DNA from: Mycolicibacterium flavescens
Lineage (GTDB): Bacteria > Actinomycetota > Actinomycetes > Mycobacteriales > Mycobacteriaceae
Assembly (NCBI GenBank): GCA_900637135.1
Contig: LR134353.1
Span: 3,844,001 to 3,908,000, forward strand
Direction: 5' to 3'
DNA: 64,000 nucleotides
The notes under the pieces are model-generated. The model was not told the DNA's origin, ran no database searches, and worked only from the letters and a program-made list of their open reading frames with translations. The position numbers were made by a program, and so were the translations under genes. This document shows, in pieces, positions 7,816 through 16,507 of this stretch. Numbering within the stretch: the stretch's first letter is position 1; every line of letters starts with the position of its first letter.

Positions 7816-8793
7816 TTACGAACCGAGATGCGAGATCAGGTCAGGCTTCATCTCCTGCAACTGAGCACCCCAGTACTCCCAGCTGTGCGTGCCGTAGGGC
7901 GGGAAGTTGAACACACCGTTGTTGCCGCCCGCGGCGATGTAATTGTCACGGAACGTGATGTTCGTGCGGATGGTCAGGCCCTCGAGGAACTCGGCGGGCA
8001 GGTTCGCGCCACCGAGCTCGTTGGGCGTGCCGTTACCGCAGTAGACCCAGAGCCTGGTGCCATTGGCCACCAGTGCCGGGATCTGAACCATCGGGTCGTT
8101 GCGCTTCCACGCGCTGTTCGGGTCCTCGGTGCGGCCCCACATGTCGTTGGCGTCGAAACCGCCCGCGTCGCCCATGGCCATGTTGATCAGGAACGGCCAC
8201 TGGCCCTCGGACGGGTTGAGGAACGCCGACAGTGCCCCGGCATAAACGAACTGGTCGGGGTGGTAGACCGAGAGGATCATCGCGGAGTTGCCGGACATCG
8301 ACAGGCCGACGGCGGCGTTGCCCGTCGTCGACACGCCCCTGTTGGCGGACAGCCACTGCGGCAGCTCGCTGGTCAGGAACGTCTCCCATTTGTAGGTCTG
8401 GCAGCCGGCCTTACCGCACGCCGGCGCATACCAGTCGGAGTAGAAGCTCGACTGGCCGCCGACCGGCAGGACCAGCGACAGCGGCGTCTCGTAGAACCAC
8501 TCGAACGCCTGGGTCTCCAGGTCCCAGCCGTTGTAGTCGTCGCGAGCACGCAGTCCGTCGAGCAGGTACACCGCCTTGGAGCCGGTGCCCTTCTGGAACT
8601 GCACCTTGATGTCGCGTCCCATCGACGGGGACGGCACCATCAGGTACTCGACCGGCAGGCCGGGCCGGGAGAACGCCCCAGCGGTGGCTGACTGGCCGGC
8701 CAGGCTCACGAATCCCGGTAGCAGGGCCGCCGCAATGGCCGCCACCGCGAAGCGCCGCGCCCATGGGCCGCGAATCTTGTCAATCAAGCTCAT
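7816..8793 (-). CDS. Secreted mycolyltransferase, antigen 85 family
   Basis: Extracellular esterase-fold enzyme that transfers mycolic acid between trehalose monomycolates and onto arabinogalactan, building the mycomembrane. The product is 325 residues. A signal peptide (RR, then FAVAAIAAALLPGFVSLAG) runs to about residue 38 and is followed by the mature-chain hallmark FSRPGLPVEYL. The Ag85 signatures VYLLDGLRARDDYNGWD, SFYSDWY and CGKAGCQTYKWETFLTSELP are present. The catalytic serine is Ser165 in GLSMSG, the triad glutamate lies in the AEFLE region (267-271), and His303 is in GTHSWEYWG. The ATG at 8793 gives a normal signal peptide. It is monocistronic, with its own terminator hairpin. Which fbp paralog it is cannot be decided from one copy. 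Confidence 0.95.
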   Translation of the reverse strand: MSLIDKIRGPWARRFAVAAIAAALLPGFVSLAGQSATAGAFSRPGLPVEYLMVPSPSMGRDIKVQFQKGTGSKAVYLLDGLRARDDYNGWDLETQAFEWFYETPLSLVLPVGGQSSFYSDWYAPACGKAGCQTYKWETFLTSELPQWLSANRGVSTTGNAAVGLSMSGNSAMILSVYHPDQFVYAGALSAFLNPSEGQWPFLINMAMGDAGGFDANDMWGRTEDPNSAWKRNDPMVQIPALVANGTRLWVYCGNGTPNELGGANLPAEFLEGLTIRTNITFRDNYIAAGGNNGVFNFPPYGTHSWEYWGAQLQEMKPDLISHLGS

Positions 8794-9103
8794 ACTGCAA
8801 GTCCATCCATCTTCCGGTTTGCCACTTTGGAGGCCGTTCCGTCTGCGATCGAGCGATCGCCATCGACACCGCAGCAATGTGTGCACTGCGTTGTCATGCC
8901 CGCTCGACTGAGCCCGGGGCCGTCGAGCGGACCGAGAAAATTTCAGTTGTCGCGTGTGCAGTAAAACATGATGATCAGCGCAGGAGAAACCCAGGGCCGT
9001 GTGGCGCGCCGGATTTTGCGAGCAAATTACCACTGATTCGACGGTCGGAAATGGCTACGACCGGGCATCGATGGGCGGATCGCGGCACCCGTAGGCTGCG
9101 GTC
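8794..9103. promoter_or_regulatory. Divergent promoter region of the mycolyltransferase and TetR genes, with a 16-bp palindrome
   Basis: About 310 nt without a convincing gene. It must carry both outward promoters. A palindrome GCGATCG-AG-CGATCGC lies at 8845-8860, 52 nt upstream of the mycolyltransferase ATG, and is a possible operator. Reading frames across the region are GC-biased shadows with no recognisable motif. Confidence 0.45.
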
Positions 9104-9661
9104 ATGGCACCGGCCCGCACGCCGCGACTGTCGGTCGACGACTGGATTCAGGCCGGATACGAGATTCTCGCCGAGCAGGGCATCAAGGCGCTCAAGCTGG
9201 ATGCGCTGTGCGAGCGTGTCGGCGCGACCAAGGGCAGCTTTTACTGGCACTTCCCCGATATGGCCGGCTATCGATCCACGCTGGTTCGGGCGTGGGGCGA
9301 GGTGCGCGACGACGACCGGCGCCATTTCGCGGCGCTGAGCGACCTGCCGCCGCGCGAGCGGCTCTCGCAGATGATGAGTGCGCTGGTGGATGCCCGGCAT
9401 CGGACGCTGGAACGGGCGATGCGGGAGTGGGCGCGAACCGACGAAGAGGTCGCCGCGGGGGTGCGGGCGTCGGATCGGCGGGTTCTCGAGGCCGTGCGCG
9501 AGGCGTTCGTCGACGACGGCTTCGACCCCGATGAGGCCGATCTGCGCGCGAACGCCACCTTCGCGGCGGGGATCGGTTTCTTGCATCTGTCCGGCGCGAG
9601 AACCAGCAGCAAGGCTGCGGCGCGGCGGGAACGGTTCCTCGACATCATGCTCACGCGGTAG
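9104..9661 (+). CDS. TetR-family transcriptional regulator
   Basis: A 185-residue regulator. The N-terminal helix-turn-helix reads EILAEQGIKALKLDALCERV with the recognition part GATKGSFYWHFPDMAGYRS (about residues 20-65). The C-terminal ligand-binding domain is helical and ends SKAAARRERFLDIMLTR. The GATKGSFYWHF pattern is typical of AcrR/TetR proteins that control lipid or xenobiotic genes. The likely target is the flavoprotein gene downstream, which has a clean palindrome in front of it (9770-9787). A GC hairpin directly follows the stop codon. Ligand unknown. Confidence 0.9.
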   Translation: MAPARTPRLSVDDWIQAGYEILAEQGIKALKLDALCERVGATKGSFYWHFPDMAGYRSTLVRAWGEVRDDDRRHFAALSDLPPRERLSQMMSALVDARHRTLERAMREWARTDEEVAAGVRASDRRVLEAVREAFVDDGFDPDEADLRANATFAAGIGFLHLSGARTSSKAAARRERFLDIMLTR

Positions 9662-9666
9662 TTCGC

Positions 9667-9696
9667 GCGCACGCTCGGTGCACGACGAGCGTGCGC
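9667..9696 (+). terminator. GC hairpin after the TetR gene
   Basis: A perfect 11-bp inverted repeat GCGCACGCTCG / CGAGCGTGCGC (9667-9677 and 9686-9696) with an 8-nt loop, beginning 6 nt after the TetR stop codon. It is probably an intrinsic terminator that lacks a U-tract. Confidence 0.6.
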
Positions 9697-9713
9697 ATGA
9701 CGTCGGTATTCGG

Positions 9714-9742
9714 CGGCGTGTCGGGTGCAGACATGCCCGCTC
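9714..9742. repeat. Dispersed intergenic motif, GGCGTGTCG-GTGCAGAC family
   Basis: The sequence from 9714 starts GGCGTGTCGGGTGCAGACAT and runs on to CCCGCTCG. Close relatives occur at 39875-39903 and 54295-54326, all in intergenic DNA beside GC hairpins. It looks like one copy of a small repeated element. Confidence 0.5.
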
Positions 9743-9769
9743 GGCCGGTCGAGGGCGGGGGCCTGCGTT

Positions 9770-9787
9770 CCATACAAAAAAGTATGG
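9770..9787 (+). promoter_or_regulatory. Probable TetR operator before the flavoprotein gene
   Basis: A perfect inverted repeat CCATAC-AAAAAA-GTATGG with an A6 spacer, 14 nt upstream of the ATG at 9801. The AT-rich spacer and position overlapping the expected promoter or transcript start fit repression, most likely by the TetR protein encoded just upstream. Confidence 0.6.
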
Positions 9788-9800
9788 TAACGTTCGGACC

Positions 9801-10964
9801 ATGACGGCCGCTCCGGCTCTCCCCCTTGTCGACGCCGGGTTCGTCGGTCGGCTCGCCGAGCGGGCACCGGAGGCCGAGCGGCTGCGCCAGTTGCCGGTCG
9901 CGACGGTCGATGAACTGACCGCATCGGGGCTCACCGACCTGCTGGTGCCCGCGCGATACGGGGGCATGCAGGCGCCGCTGCCGGCGATCCTCGATCCGGT
10001 CCGACGAATGGCACACGGCTGCGCGTCGAGCGCGTGGACCATCGGCTTCTATGTCCTGCACAACTGGATTTTGGCGTTGTTCGACGAGCGGGCCCAGGAA
10101 GAGGCCTTCGCGGACCGACCGCTTCTCGCCCCAGCTCCCCTGGCGCCGACCGGTCGAGGGCTGCCCACCGACGGCGGGATCCGACTGAGCGGCCGCTGGT
10201 CGTGGGCCACTGGCGTGATGCACGGCAACTGGATCATGGTCGGTGCGCTGTGTGGCCCCGACGACGCGATCTTCCCGGCGCTCGCGCTGCTGCCCATCGA
10301 AGACGTCGCGATCGAGGACGTGTGGCACACCGACGGCATGCGCGCCACCGGCTCCAACGACGTCGTGATCATCGACGCGTTCGTCCCGGAACACCGATTG
10401 GTCCGCGTCGTCGACATCTACACCGGTACCGCGCCCGGCGCGGCGCTGCACGATGCCGACACCTACCGCTGGCCGATGGTGCCCGCCTTGGCGCTGTTGG
10501 CGGCGATGCCGGCGCTGGGCGGCGCCGAACGTGTCGCCGAGATCTACGCCGAGCGGTTGTCGGAACGGGTGCTGGCGTATGAGGGCGTCATGCAGAAAGA
10601 CAAGCCGATCGCGCAGGCCCGCCTCGGAGAGGCCGAGGTGCGTCTGCGGGCGCTGCGCGGCCTTCTGGCCGACACCATCGCAGAGATCGAGGCCATCGTC
10701 GCGACCGGCGATCCGGTACCGAGACCGGTGCGCGGGGCGGCCCGGATGGCCGCGGCGCACATCGTCCACGAGTCGCGACACGTGATCGGGCTGTTGCTCG
10801 AGGCGTCGGGTGCCAGCGCGCATTTCGTCGACAACCCGCTGCAACGGATCAAGCGCGACGTCGACGTGGTGGCCGGGCACGTGGTCTTCGACTACGACAC
10901 GAGCCGAGAGCTCGCAGGAGCCCTGAGATTGGGAATGAAAGTGTCACGAACCGCGATGGTGTGA
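9801..10964 (+). CDS. Acyl-CoA-dehydrogenase-like flavoprotein (HsaA/DszC-type monooxygenase group)
   Basis: A 387-residue protein with the ACAD fold but without the ACAD signatures. It has an N-terminal helical part, a middle beta domain with RLSGRWSWATGVMHGNWIMVGAL and GMRATGSNDVVIID, and a C-terminal helical domain. These features match the flavin-dependent monooxygenases related to HsaA, DszC and p-hydroxyphenylacetate hydroxylase component 2, which use reduced flavin delivered by a separate reductase. No reductase is adjacent. The ATG at 9801 is preceded by the CCATAC/GTATGG palindrome. The DDN-type gene follows 14 nt downstream and is probably co-transcribed. A true dehydrogenase role cannot be excluded. 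Confidence 0.78.
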   Translation: MTAAPALPLVDAGFVGRLAERAPEAERLRQLPVATVDELTASGLTDLLVPARYGGMQAPLPAILDPVRRMAHGCASSAWTIGFYVLHNWILALFDERAQEEAFADRPLLAPAPLAPTGRGLPTDGGIRLSGRWSWATGVMHGNWIMVGALCGPDDAIFPALALLPIEDVAIEDVWHTDGMRATGSNDVVIIDAFVPEHRLVRVVDIYTGTAPGAALHDADTYRWPMVPALALLAAMPALGGAERVAEIYAERLSERVLAYEGVMQKDKPIAQARLGEAEVRLRALRGLLADTIAEIEAIVATGDPVPRPVRGAARMAAAHIVHESRHVIGLLLEASGASAHFVDNPLQRIKRDVDVVAGHVVFDYDTSRELAGALRLGMKVSRTAMV

Positions 10965-10978
10965 TCGGAGGGGAACCC

Positions 10979-11368
10979 ATGGCCGAGGACTTGCGCGACC
11001 AAGTCACCAAGATGTTCCAGAAGAACGTCATGAACCCGATGATGCGGCTCCTGCCGTTCCAGACGTTGCTGGAGACGACGGGTCGCAAGAGCGGCCAACC
11101 TCGTCGCACTCCGCTGGGTGGGCGGCGGGTGGGCAATGAGTTCTGGTTCGTCTCCGAGTTTGGCGAGAAGTCGCAATACGTCAAGAACATTCAGGCCGAT
11201 CCCGCCGTGCGGGTTCGCTTGAACGGCAAGTGGCACAAGGGAACCGCACACATCGTGGCCGACGATGACGCGCGTGAGCGGTTGCGCTCGCTGCCGCAGT
11301 TCAACAGCTTCGGCGTGCGGACCTTCGGCACCAACCTGCTCACCATCCGCGTCGATCTCGAGGATTGA
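10979..11368 (+). CDS. DDN-family deazaflavin (F420)-dependent nitroreductase-like protein
   Basis: A small split-beta-barrel protein of 129 residues. The family pattern is LLETTGRKSGQPRRTPLGG, FWFVSEFGEKSQYVKNIQAD and VRVRLNGKWHKGTAH. The TGRKSG segment is the F420-binding signature of the DDN / TIGR00026 group. Such proteins reduce quinones or small electrophiles with F420H2, usually at the membrane. The ATG at 10979 is preferred over 10961 because GGAGGGG sits 7 nt upstream. It is co-directional with the flavoprotein at 9801. Confidence 0.85.
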   Translation: MAEDLRDQVTKMFQKNVMNPMMRLLPFQTLLETTGRKSGQPRRTPLGGRRVGNEFWFVSEFGEKSQYVKNIQADPAVRVRLNGKWHKGTAHIVADDDARERLRSLPQFNSFGVRTFGTNLLTIRVDLED

Positions 11369-11382
11369 CTGGCGGCGTAAGT

Positions 11383-11403
11383 AAAACTAAAGTCAGTTTT
11401 AGT
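11383..11403 (+). promoter_or_regulatory. Overlapping AT-rich palindromes upstream of the eight-gene operon
   Basis: Two nested inverted repeats, AAAACT-N6-AGTTTT (11383-11400) and ACTAAA-N6-TTTAGT (11386-11403), lie 53-74 nt before the start of the cupin gene. The size and symmetry fit a TetR-family operator. The natural candidate regulator is the TetR protein encoded inside the operon at 15867. Confidence 0.6.
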
Positions 11404-11456
11404 TCTTGGTCGCGGGTGTCCCCCGCGCCCCGCCGTCATCGTCGATGGAGCCAATC

Positions 11457-12563
11457 ATGGAATCGTTTGTCCACCTGCGCAAAGGCCGCACTCCCAAGCG
11501 CTTGCACGCCGACCTCGACGGCCTCAAGGACGACGAACTCGGCCGTGGCGGATTCGTCGGCCGCACCGCCAACATCTACCGCCGCCACGACCCCACCGCA
11601 TACCGGGCGTCGGGACCGCTGCGTCCGGTCGATGTGATGACCAGCGAGCTCAAGCCCAGCGACGCCACCGACGCCGCGGGCACGCCGCTGCTGTTGTTCA
11701 GCAACCCCGACTGCCGCATCTCGTTGAGCCGGCGCAGCGAGGAGATGCCGTTCTACGTGCGGCACGTCGACGGGGACCTGTTGTCGTTCGTGCACCGGGG
11801 TTCTGGTCGGCTCGAGACGGAGTTCGGACCGCTGCGCTACCGAGAGGGCGACTGGGTCTACGTGCCGAAGGCGACGACGTGGCGCCAGGTTCCCGACGAG
11901 GAAACGACGTTGCTGATGATCGAGGCCACCGCCGAGTTCCGCGTCCCACCGCCCGGGCCGCTCGGCAGGCACTTCCCGTTCGACCCGTCACAGACGACGG
12001 TGCCCGAACCCCAGCCGCTCGACGACGGCCACGGCCCACAGGTCGACGGAGAATACGAAGTCCGCCTCGTCCACGAGGGTGGGCCGACATCGCTGTTCTA
12101 CCAACACAATCCGATCGACGTCGAAGGATGGCGCGGCGACAACTTCCCGTTCACCTTCAACATCGCCGATTACAACGTGATCGCCAGCGAGAGCGTGCAC
12201 CTGCCGCCGACCGTGCATTTGTTCATGGAGGCGACGGGTGTGGCGGTGATGAACTTCCTGCCCCGGCCCGCCGAGAGCGTCCCCGGCACCGAGCGTCCGC
12301 CGTGGTACCACCGCAACGTCGACTTCGACGAGGTCTCCTTCTTCCACGGCGGCGACCTGTTCGGTATCCCGATGCCGCCCGGGTTGGTCAGCCACGCCCC
12401 GCAGGGTGTACACCACGGCGCACCGGAGAAGGCCCGCGAGCGTGCGCGGCGCAAGTTCGACGAACAGGACCGCGTCGGTTGGTACGTCATCTCCGTCGAC
12501 ACGACCCGGCGGCTGACACCCTCGGCAGAGGTGCTCGCCAACGATCTGGGCCAGCACGCATGA
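11457..12563 (+). CDS. Homogentisate 1,2-dioxygenase-like cupin protein
   Basis: A 368-residue bicupin. The first cupin has MPFYVRHVDGDLLSFVHRGSGRLETEFGP and YREGDWVYVPKATTW. The C-terminal part has FSFFHGGDLFGIPMPPGLVSHAPQGVHHG-type histidine/acid positions (HGGDLF, SHAPQGVHHG). It resembles homogentisate dioxygenases, which open aromatic rings with Fe(II) and O2, but is shorter than the ~430-residue enzymes. The true substrate may be another hydroxylated ring. The ATG at 11457 is chosen for its GGAG site; ATG 11445 is an alternative. It is the first gene of the operon, and its stop overlaps the next start as ATGA. Confidence 0.72.
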   Translation: MESFVHLRKGRTPKRLHADLDGLKDDELGRGGFVGRTANIYRRHDPTAYRASGPLRPVDVMTSELKPSDATDAAGTPLLLFSNPDCRISLSRRSEEMPFYVRHVDGDLLSFVHRGSGRLETEFGPLRYREGDWVYVPKATTWRQVPDEETTLLMIEATAEFRVPPPGPLGRHFPFDPSQTTVPEPQPLDDGHGPQVDGEYEVRLVHEGGPTSLFYQHNPIDVEGWRGDNFPFTFNIADYNVIASESVHLPPTVHLFMEATGVAVMNFLPRPAESVPGTERPPWYHRNVDFDEVSFFHGGDLFGIPMPPGLVSHAPQGVHHGAPEKARERARRKFDEQDRVGWYVISVDTTRRLTPSAEVLANDLGQHA

Positions 12564-13753
12564 CCCGGACGACCGAAGCGCCGGTGTGCTACGAATACGA
12601 CCGCATCCCCTATCTCGTTGCCTACCAGAACACTTCGGGTGTGCGCGACGTGTACGGCGGGGTGGCCGAATTGGTGGTGCTCGAAAGCCACCTGCTGCGC
12701 CCGAAGGACAAACCCTCCGATACCGTGCTGGTGTTCATGCATCCGATCGGCGGCGGCGCGTACCTGCCGATGATGAACGGGCTCGCACGGGCGGGACACC
12801 ATGTCATCTACTGCAACAGTCGATTTCGCGGCACCGACTCCGCGCTGCTGATGGAGAAGGTCGTCGAGGACCTCGGCGAATGCATCAAGGACGCCAAGAA
12901 CCGCTTGGGCTATTCGAAGGTGGTGCTGGCCGGATGGAGCGGCGGTGGCTCACTGTCGGCGTTCTACCAGCAGCAGGCCCAGCACCCCACGATCACCGCC
13001 AGCCCGTCGGGTGACGGGCCGGATCTGACCAAGCTCGACCTCATACCCGCCGACGGGTTGATGCTGCTGGCCGCCCACATCAGCCGCCACGGCACCCTGA
13101 CCGAGTGGCTCGACGCGTCGATCCTCGACGAGTCCGATCCCACCAAGCGCGATCCGGAACTGGATCTGTACAACCCGGACAATCCGAACCAGCCGCCCTA
13201 CTCGCAGGAGTTCCTCGACCGCTACCGCAAGGCGCAGATCGACCGCAACCGACGAATCACCAAGTGGGTCAAGGGAAAACTGGACGAGCTGAAGGCCGCG
13301 GGGCGGCCCGAGGACGAGTTCGCGTTCGTCGTGCACGGCACGATGGCCGACCCCCGCTGGCTCGACCCCGCCGTCGACCCGAACGAACGCACCCCCGGGA
13401 CCTGCTACCTGGGTGACCCTCAGGTGGTGAACAACAGCCCGGTCGGGCTGGCCCGGTTCTGCACACTGCGCAGCTGGCTGTCGCAGTGGAGCTACGACGA
13501 CGCCAACGGCGACGCCGTGGCGTGCGGCCCGGACATCGCGGTGCCGACCCTGGTTATCGGCAACCTCGCCGACAACGCATGCACACCGAGCCACACGCGC
13601 AGGCTGTACGAGGCGATCGGGCGTCATGACAAGGAGATGCACGAGATTCCGGGCGCAAACCACTATTACGCCGGCCCCGACCAGCGCGACAAACTGCGCG
13701 AAGCCGTCGGCGTCGTCACCGACTGGCTGCACAGGCACGGCTTCTCGCTATGA
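12560..13753 (+). CDS. Alpha/beta hydrolase
   Basis: A 397-residue serine hydrolase. The nucleophile elbow is GWSGGG in VVLAGWSGGGSLSAFYQQQ (about residues 116-134). The C-terminal PTLVIGNLADNACTPSHTRR carries the expected acid, and EIPGANHYYAG carries the histidine. The lid region is long and charged (DRYRKAQIDRNRRITKWVKG). It begins inside the cupin stop codon (ATGA) and ends inside the CoA-transferase start (ATGA). Within the pathway it could cleave a ring-fission product, a lactone or a thioester. The substrate cannot be read from sequence. Confidence 0.85.
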   Translation: MTRTTEAPVCYEYDRIPYLVAYQNTSGVRDVYGGVAELVVLESHLLRPKDKPSDTVLVFMHPIGGGAYLPMMNGLARAGHHVIYCNSRFRGTDSALLMEKVVEDLGECIKDAKNRLGYSKVVLAGWSGGGSLSAFYQQQAQHPTITASPSGDGPDLTKLDLIPADGLMLLAAHISRHGTLTEWLDASILDESDPTKRDPELDLYNPDNPNQPPYSQEFLDRYRKAQIDRNRRITKWVKGKLDELKAAGRPEDEFAFVVHGTMADPRWLDPAVDPNERTPGTCYLGDPQVVNNSPVGLARFCTLRSWLSQWSYDDANGDAVACGPDIAVPTLVIGNLADNACTPSHTRRLYEAIGRHDKEMHEIPGANHYYAGPDQRDKLREAVGVVTDWLHRHGFSL

Positions 13754-14955
13754 GCGTGACGGGTCCGCTGGACGGCATCCGCGTCATCGAGGTCGGCACG
13801 CTGATCTCGGGGCCGTTCGCCGGACGCCTGCTCGGCGACATGGGCGCCGAAGTGATCAAGATCGAGCCGCCGGGCGCCCCGGATCCGCTGCGCACGTGGG
13901 GCCAGGCCGAGCTCGACGGGCATCACTTCTTCTGGACCGTGCACGCGCGCAACAAGAAAGCCGTCACGCTGAACCTGCGGACCGAAGCTGGCCGCGCCCT
14001 GTTCCTCGACCTCGTCGAGCACTCCGACATCATCGTCGAGAACTTCCGGCCGGGCACGCTGGAGAAGTGGAGCCTGGGCTACGACGTGCTGCGCGAACGC
14101 AATCGGGGCATCATCCTGGTCCGCGTGTCCGGTTACGGGCAGACCGGACCCGAGGCGCACAAGGCCGGATATGCCTCGGTCGCCGAGGCGGCCAGTGGCC
14201 TGCGGCATATGAACGGCTTTCCCGGCGGCCCGCCGCCTCGGCTGGCGCTGTCGCTGGGCGACAGCCTCGCGGGCATGTTCGCCGCGCAGGGCGCATTGGC
14301 GGCGCTGTACCGCCGCTCGGTGACCGGCGACGGCCAGGTCGTCGACGCGGCGCTCACCGAGGCGTGCCTGGCGGTCCAGGAATCCACCATCCCCGACTAC
14401 GACGTCGGCGGTGTGGTGCGCGGCCCGTCGGGGACGCGACTGGAGGGCATCGCCCCGTCGAACATCTACCGCAGCGCCGACGGCAGCTGGGTGGTGATCG
14501 CGGCCAACCAGGACACCGTCTTTCGCCGGCTGTGTGAGGCGATGGGTCGTCCCGACCTTGCCACCGACGACCGGTTCGAAAATCACCTTGCGCGCGGCCG
14601 TAACCAGGACGAACTGGACAAGATCATCGGTGACTGGGCCGCCGAACGCCAACCCGATGAGATCATCGAAACCCTCAGTGCCGCAGGCGTGATCGCCGGG
14701 CCGATCAACACCGTCGCCGAAGTCGTCGAAGATCCGCAGCTTCGGGCCCGAGACATGTTGGTCGAGCACTGGGACGAGCGGGTCGGACGGTCCGTCCTGG
14801 GTCCCGGCGTCGTGCCGGTGCTCTCGGAGACGCCCGGGACCGTGCGCTACGCCGGGCCCGCCGCACCCGGTCAACACAACGACGAGGTCTACTGCGGCCT
14901 GCTCGGCAGGAGCTCCGCCGAACTCGACGCGCTGAGGGCGGAAGGAGTGCTGTGA
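13750..14955 (+). CDS. Family III CoA-transferase (CaiB/BaiF type)
   Basis: A 401-residue CoA-transferase that would activate a carboxylic acid by moving CoA from a donor thioester. The family motif LDGIRVIEVGTLISGPFAGRL opens the protein, with GAEVIKIEPPG and ADGSWVVIAANQD further on. The aspartate that forms the acyl anhydride in this family lies in the region HSDIIVENFRPG onward. It is translationally coupled to its neighbours on both sides (ATGA and GTGA). In this operon it probably activates the acid handed on to the lyase or to the kinase/dehydrogenase module. Confidence 0.9.
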   Translation: MSVTGPLDGIRVIEVGTLISGPFAGRLLGDMGAEVIKIEPPGAPDPLRTWGQAELDGHHFFWTVHARNKKAVTLNLRTEAGRALFLDLVEHSDIIVENFRPGTLEKWSLGYDVLRERNRGIILVRVSGYGQTGPEAHKAGYASVAEAASGLRHMNGFPGGPPPRLALSLGDSLAGMFAAQGALAALYRRSVTGDGQVVDAALTEACLAVQESTIPDYDVGGVVRGPSGTRLEGIAPSNIYRSADGSWVVIAANQDTVFRRLCEAMGRPDLATDDRFENHLARGRNQDELDKIIGDWAAERQPDEIIETLSAAGVIAGPINTVAEVVEDPQLRARDMLVEHWDERVGRSVLGPGVVPVLSETPGTVRYAGPAAPGQHNDEVYCGLLGRSSAELDALRAEGVL

Positions 14956-15860
14956 ACCAGGAACACGTGCAGATACGGGATGTTTCGCTGCGTGACGGAC
15001 TGCAGATCGAGGACCCGATTCCGTTGTCGGCCAAGCTCGAACTGTTGGCCGCCGTTGCCGCCACCGGGGTCCGCGAGATGGAGGCGACGGCGTTCGTCTC
15101 GCCGTCGAAGGTGCCCGCCCTGGCCGACGCCGCCGACCTCGCCACGCATCTGCAGGAGTACCGCGACTCACACGGCATCGAGTTCTCCGCGCTGGTGGCC
15201 AGCCCGAACGGGGCCAAACGCGCGATCGCGGCGGGGTTGTCGTCGATCGAGTACGTGGTCTCGGCCGCCGACGGTCACAGCCAGGCCAATGTGGGCCGCA
15301 CCTCCGCAGAGGCGACGGCGTTGATTCCGGAGATCATCTCGATCGCGCACGACAGCGGGGCCAGCGTCGAGGTCATCGTCGCCACCACGTGGGACTGCCC
15401 GTTCGACGGCCCGACGCCCCATCAGCGCGTCGTCGATGTGATGACGACCGCGTTGTCGAGCGAGGTCGACCGGTTGGCGATCGCCGATACCATCGGCACC
15501 GCCACCCCCCGGCGGGTGACCGAGACGATCGAGGCGTTGCGTCCGCTGGTCGGTGAGATCCCGCTGGGCGCCCACTTCCACAACACCCGCGGCGCCGGGT
15601 TGGCCAGCGCTTATGCGGCGGTCACGGCAGGCATCACCCGGCTGGACGCATCGGTGGGCGGGCTGGGCGGCTGCCCGTTCGCGCCCGGTGCGAGCGGCAA
15701 CATCGCCACCGAGGACCTGGTATACCTGTTGCGCGACAGCGGGATCGGGGTCGACGTGGACCTGGACGCCGCGATCGAGGCGGCCGGTGTGGCGCAGCGC
15801 CTGGTCGGCCACGATCTTCCGAGTTCGCTGTTGCGCGCCGGCGACCGAATCCTGAACTGA
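14952..15860 (+). CDS. HMG-CoA-lyase-like enzyme (DRE-TIM metallolyase)
   Basis: A 302-residue TIM-barrel lyase. It has DVSLRDGLQIEDP at the N-terminus (metal- and substrate-binding Asp/Arg), the strand-2 MEATAFVSPSKVP, the metal histidines in GAHFHNTRG, and the C-terminal loop LGGCPFAPGASGNIATED with the family cysteine. Classical members cleave 3-hydroxy-3-methylglutaryl-CoA to acetoacetate and acetyl-CoA; paralogs cleave other 3-hydroxy-acyl-CoAs. The start is GTG overlapping the previous stop (GTGA). It is the carbon-carbon cleaving step of the putative pathway. Confidence 0.88.
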   Translation: MNQEHVQIRDVSLRDGLQIEDPIPLSAKLELLAAVAATGVREMEATAFVSPSKVPALADAADLATHLQEYRDSHGIEFSALVASPNGAKRAIAAGLSSIEYVVSAADGHSQANVGRTSAEATALIPEIISIAHDSGASVEVIVATTWDCPFDGPTPHQRVVDVMTTALSSEVDRLAIADTIGTATPRRVTETIEALRPLVGEIPLGAHFHNTRGAGLASAYAAVTAGITRLDASVGGLGGCPFAPGASGNIATEDLVYLLRDSGIGVDVDLDAAIEAAGVAQRLVGHDLPSSLLRAGDRILN

Positions 15861-15866
15861 GCAACC

Positions 15867-16487
15867 GTGCCCACCGGACCGTCGCCGACACTGAGCGCCA
15901 AGGGCCGCCAGACCCGCGAGGCCATCGAGAAGGCCGCGCGGAAACTGTTCGCAGAACGCGGTTTCCACGGTACGACGCTCGGCGACATCACCTCGGCGGC
16001 CGGTAAGTCACCCGCTTCGTTCTACCGCTACTTCGCGGACAAGGAAGACCTGTTGGCGGTGCTCGCACAGTCGTTCCTGCGCGAGGTGGTAGCACCGTCC
16101 GGCGGAGCACTCGACCTACCCGAATCGCCGGATGACGACGCGTTCTTCCGCACCGTGGTCACCGGCTACTGGAACATGTTCAAACAGAACATCGGGATCA
16201 TGATCGCCGTCGCGCAGCTGGCCACGACCCAACCGCGGTTCGGCGCCGTGCAGAACGAGTTTCGCCGGTTGGGGATGGATGTGGTGGCCGCGTCGGTGCG
16301 GCGCGCACAGGAGCAGGGCTACGGTGCCGAGCTCAACCCCGAGCACACCGCGGCGGCCATCGCGCTGCTGTTCGAGAACTTCACCACCGTCTTCGTCGGA
16401 ACGTCGGGCCTCGGCATCGAGCTGACCGACGAGGATGCGATCGCGACGCTGTCGAGGATCTGGAAGAAGACGCTGTACGGTTTCTGA
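15867..16487 (+). CDS. TetR-family regulator within the catabolic operon
   Basis: A 206-residue regulator starting with GTG, 6 nt after the lyase gene. The HTH segment is KLFAERGFHGTTLGDITSAAGKSPASFYRYFADKE (about residues 29-63); the rest is a helical ligand-binding domain. Its location inside the operon suggests autoregulation with a pathway acyl-CoA or acid as inducer. The operon promoter carries nested AT-rich palindromes at 11383-11403 that could be its operator. That pairing is inference. Confidence 0.9.
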   Translation: MPTGPSPTLSAKGRQTREAIEKAARKLFAERGFHGTTLGDITSAAGKSPASFYRYFADKEDLLAVLAQSFLREVVAPSGGALDLPESPDDDAFFRTVVTGYWNMFKQNIGIMIAVAQLATTQPRFGAVQNEFRRLGMDVVAASVRRAQEQGYGAELNPEHTAAAIALLFENFTTVFVGTSGLGIELTDEDAIATLSRIWKKTLYGF

Positions 16488-16507
16488 ACCCCGGAAAGGA
16501 AATCACC

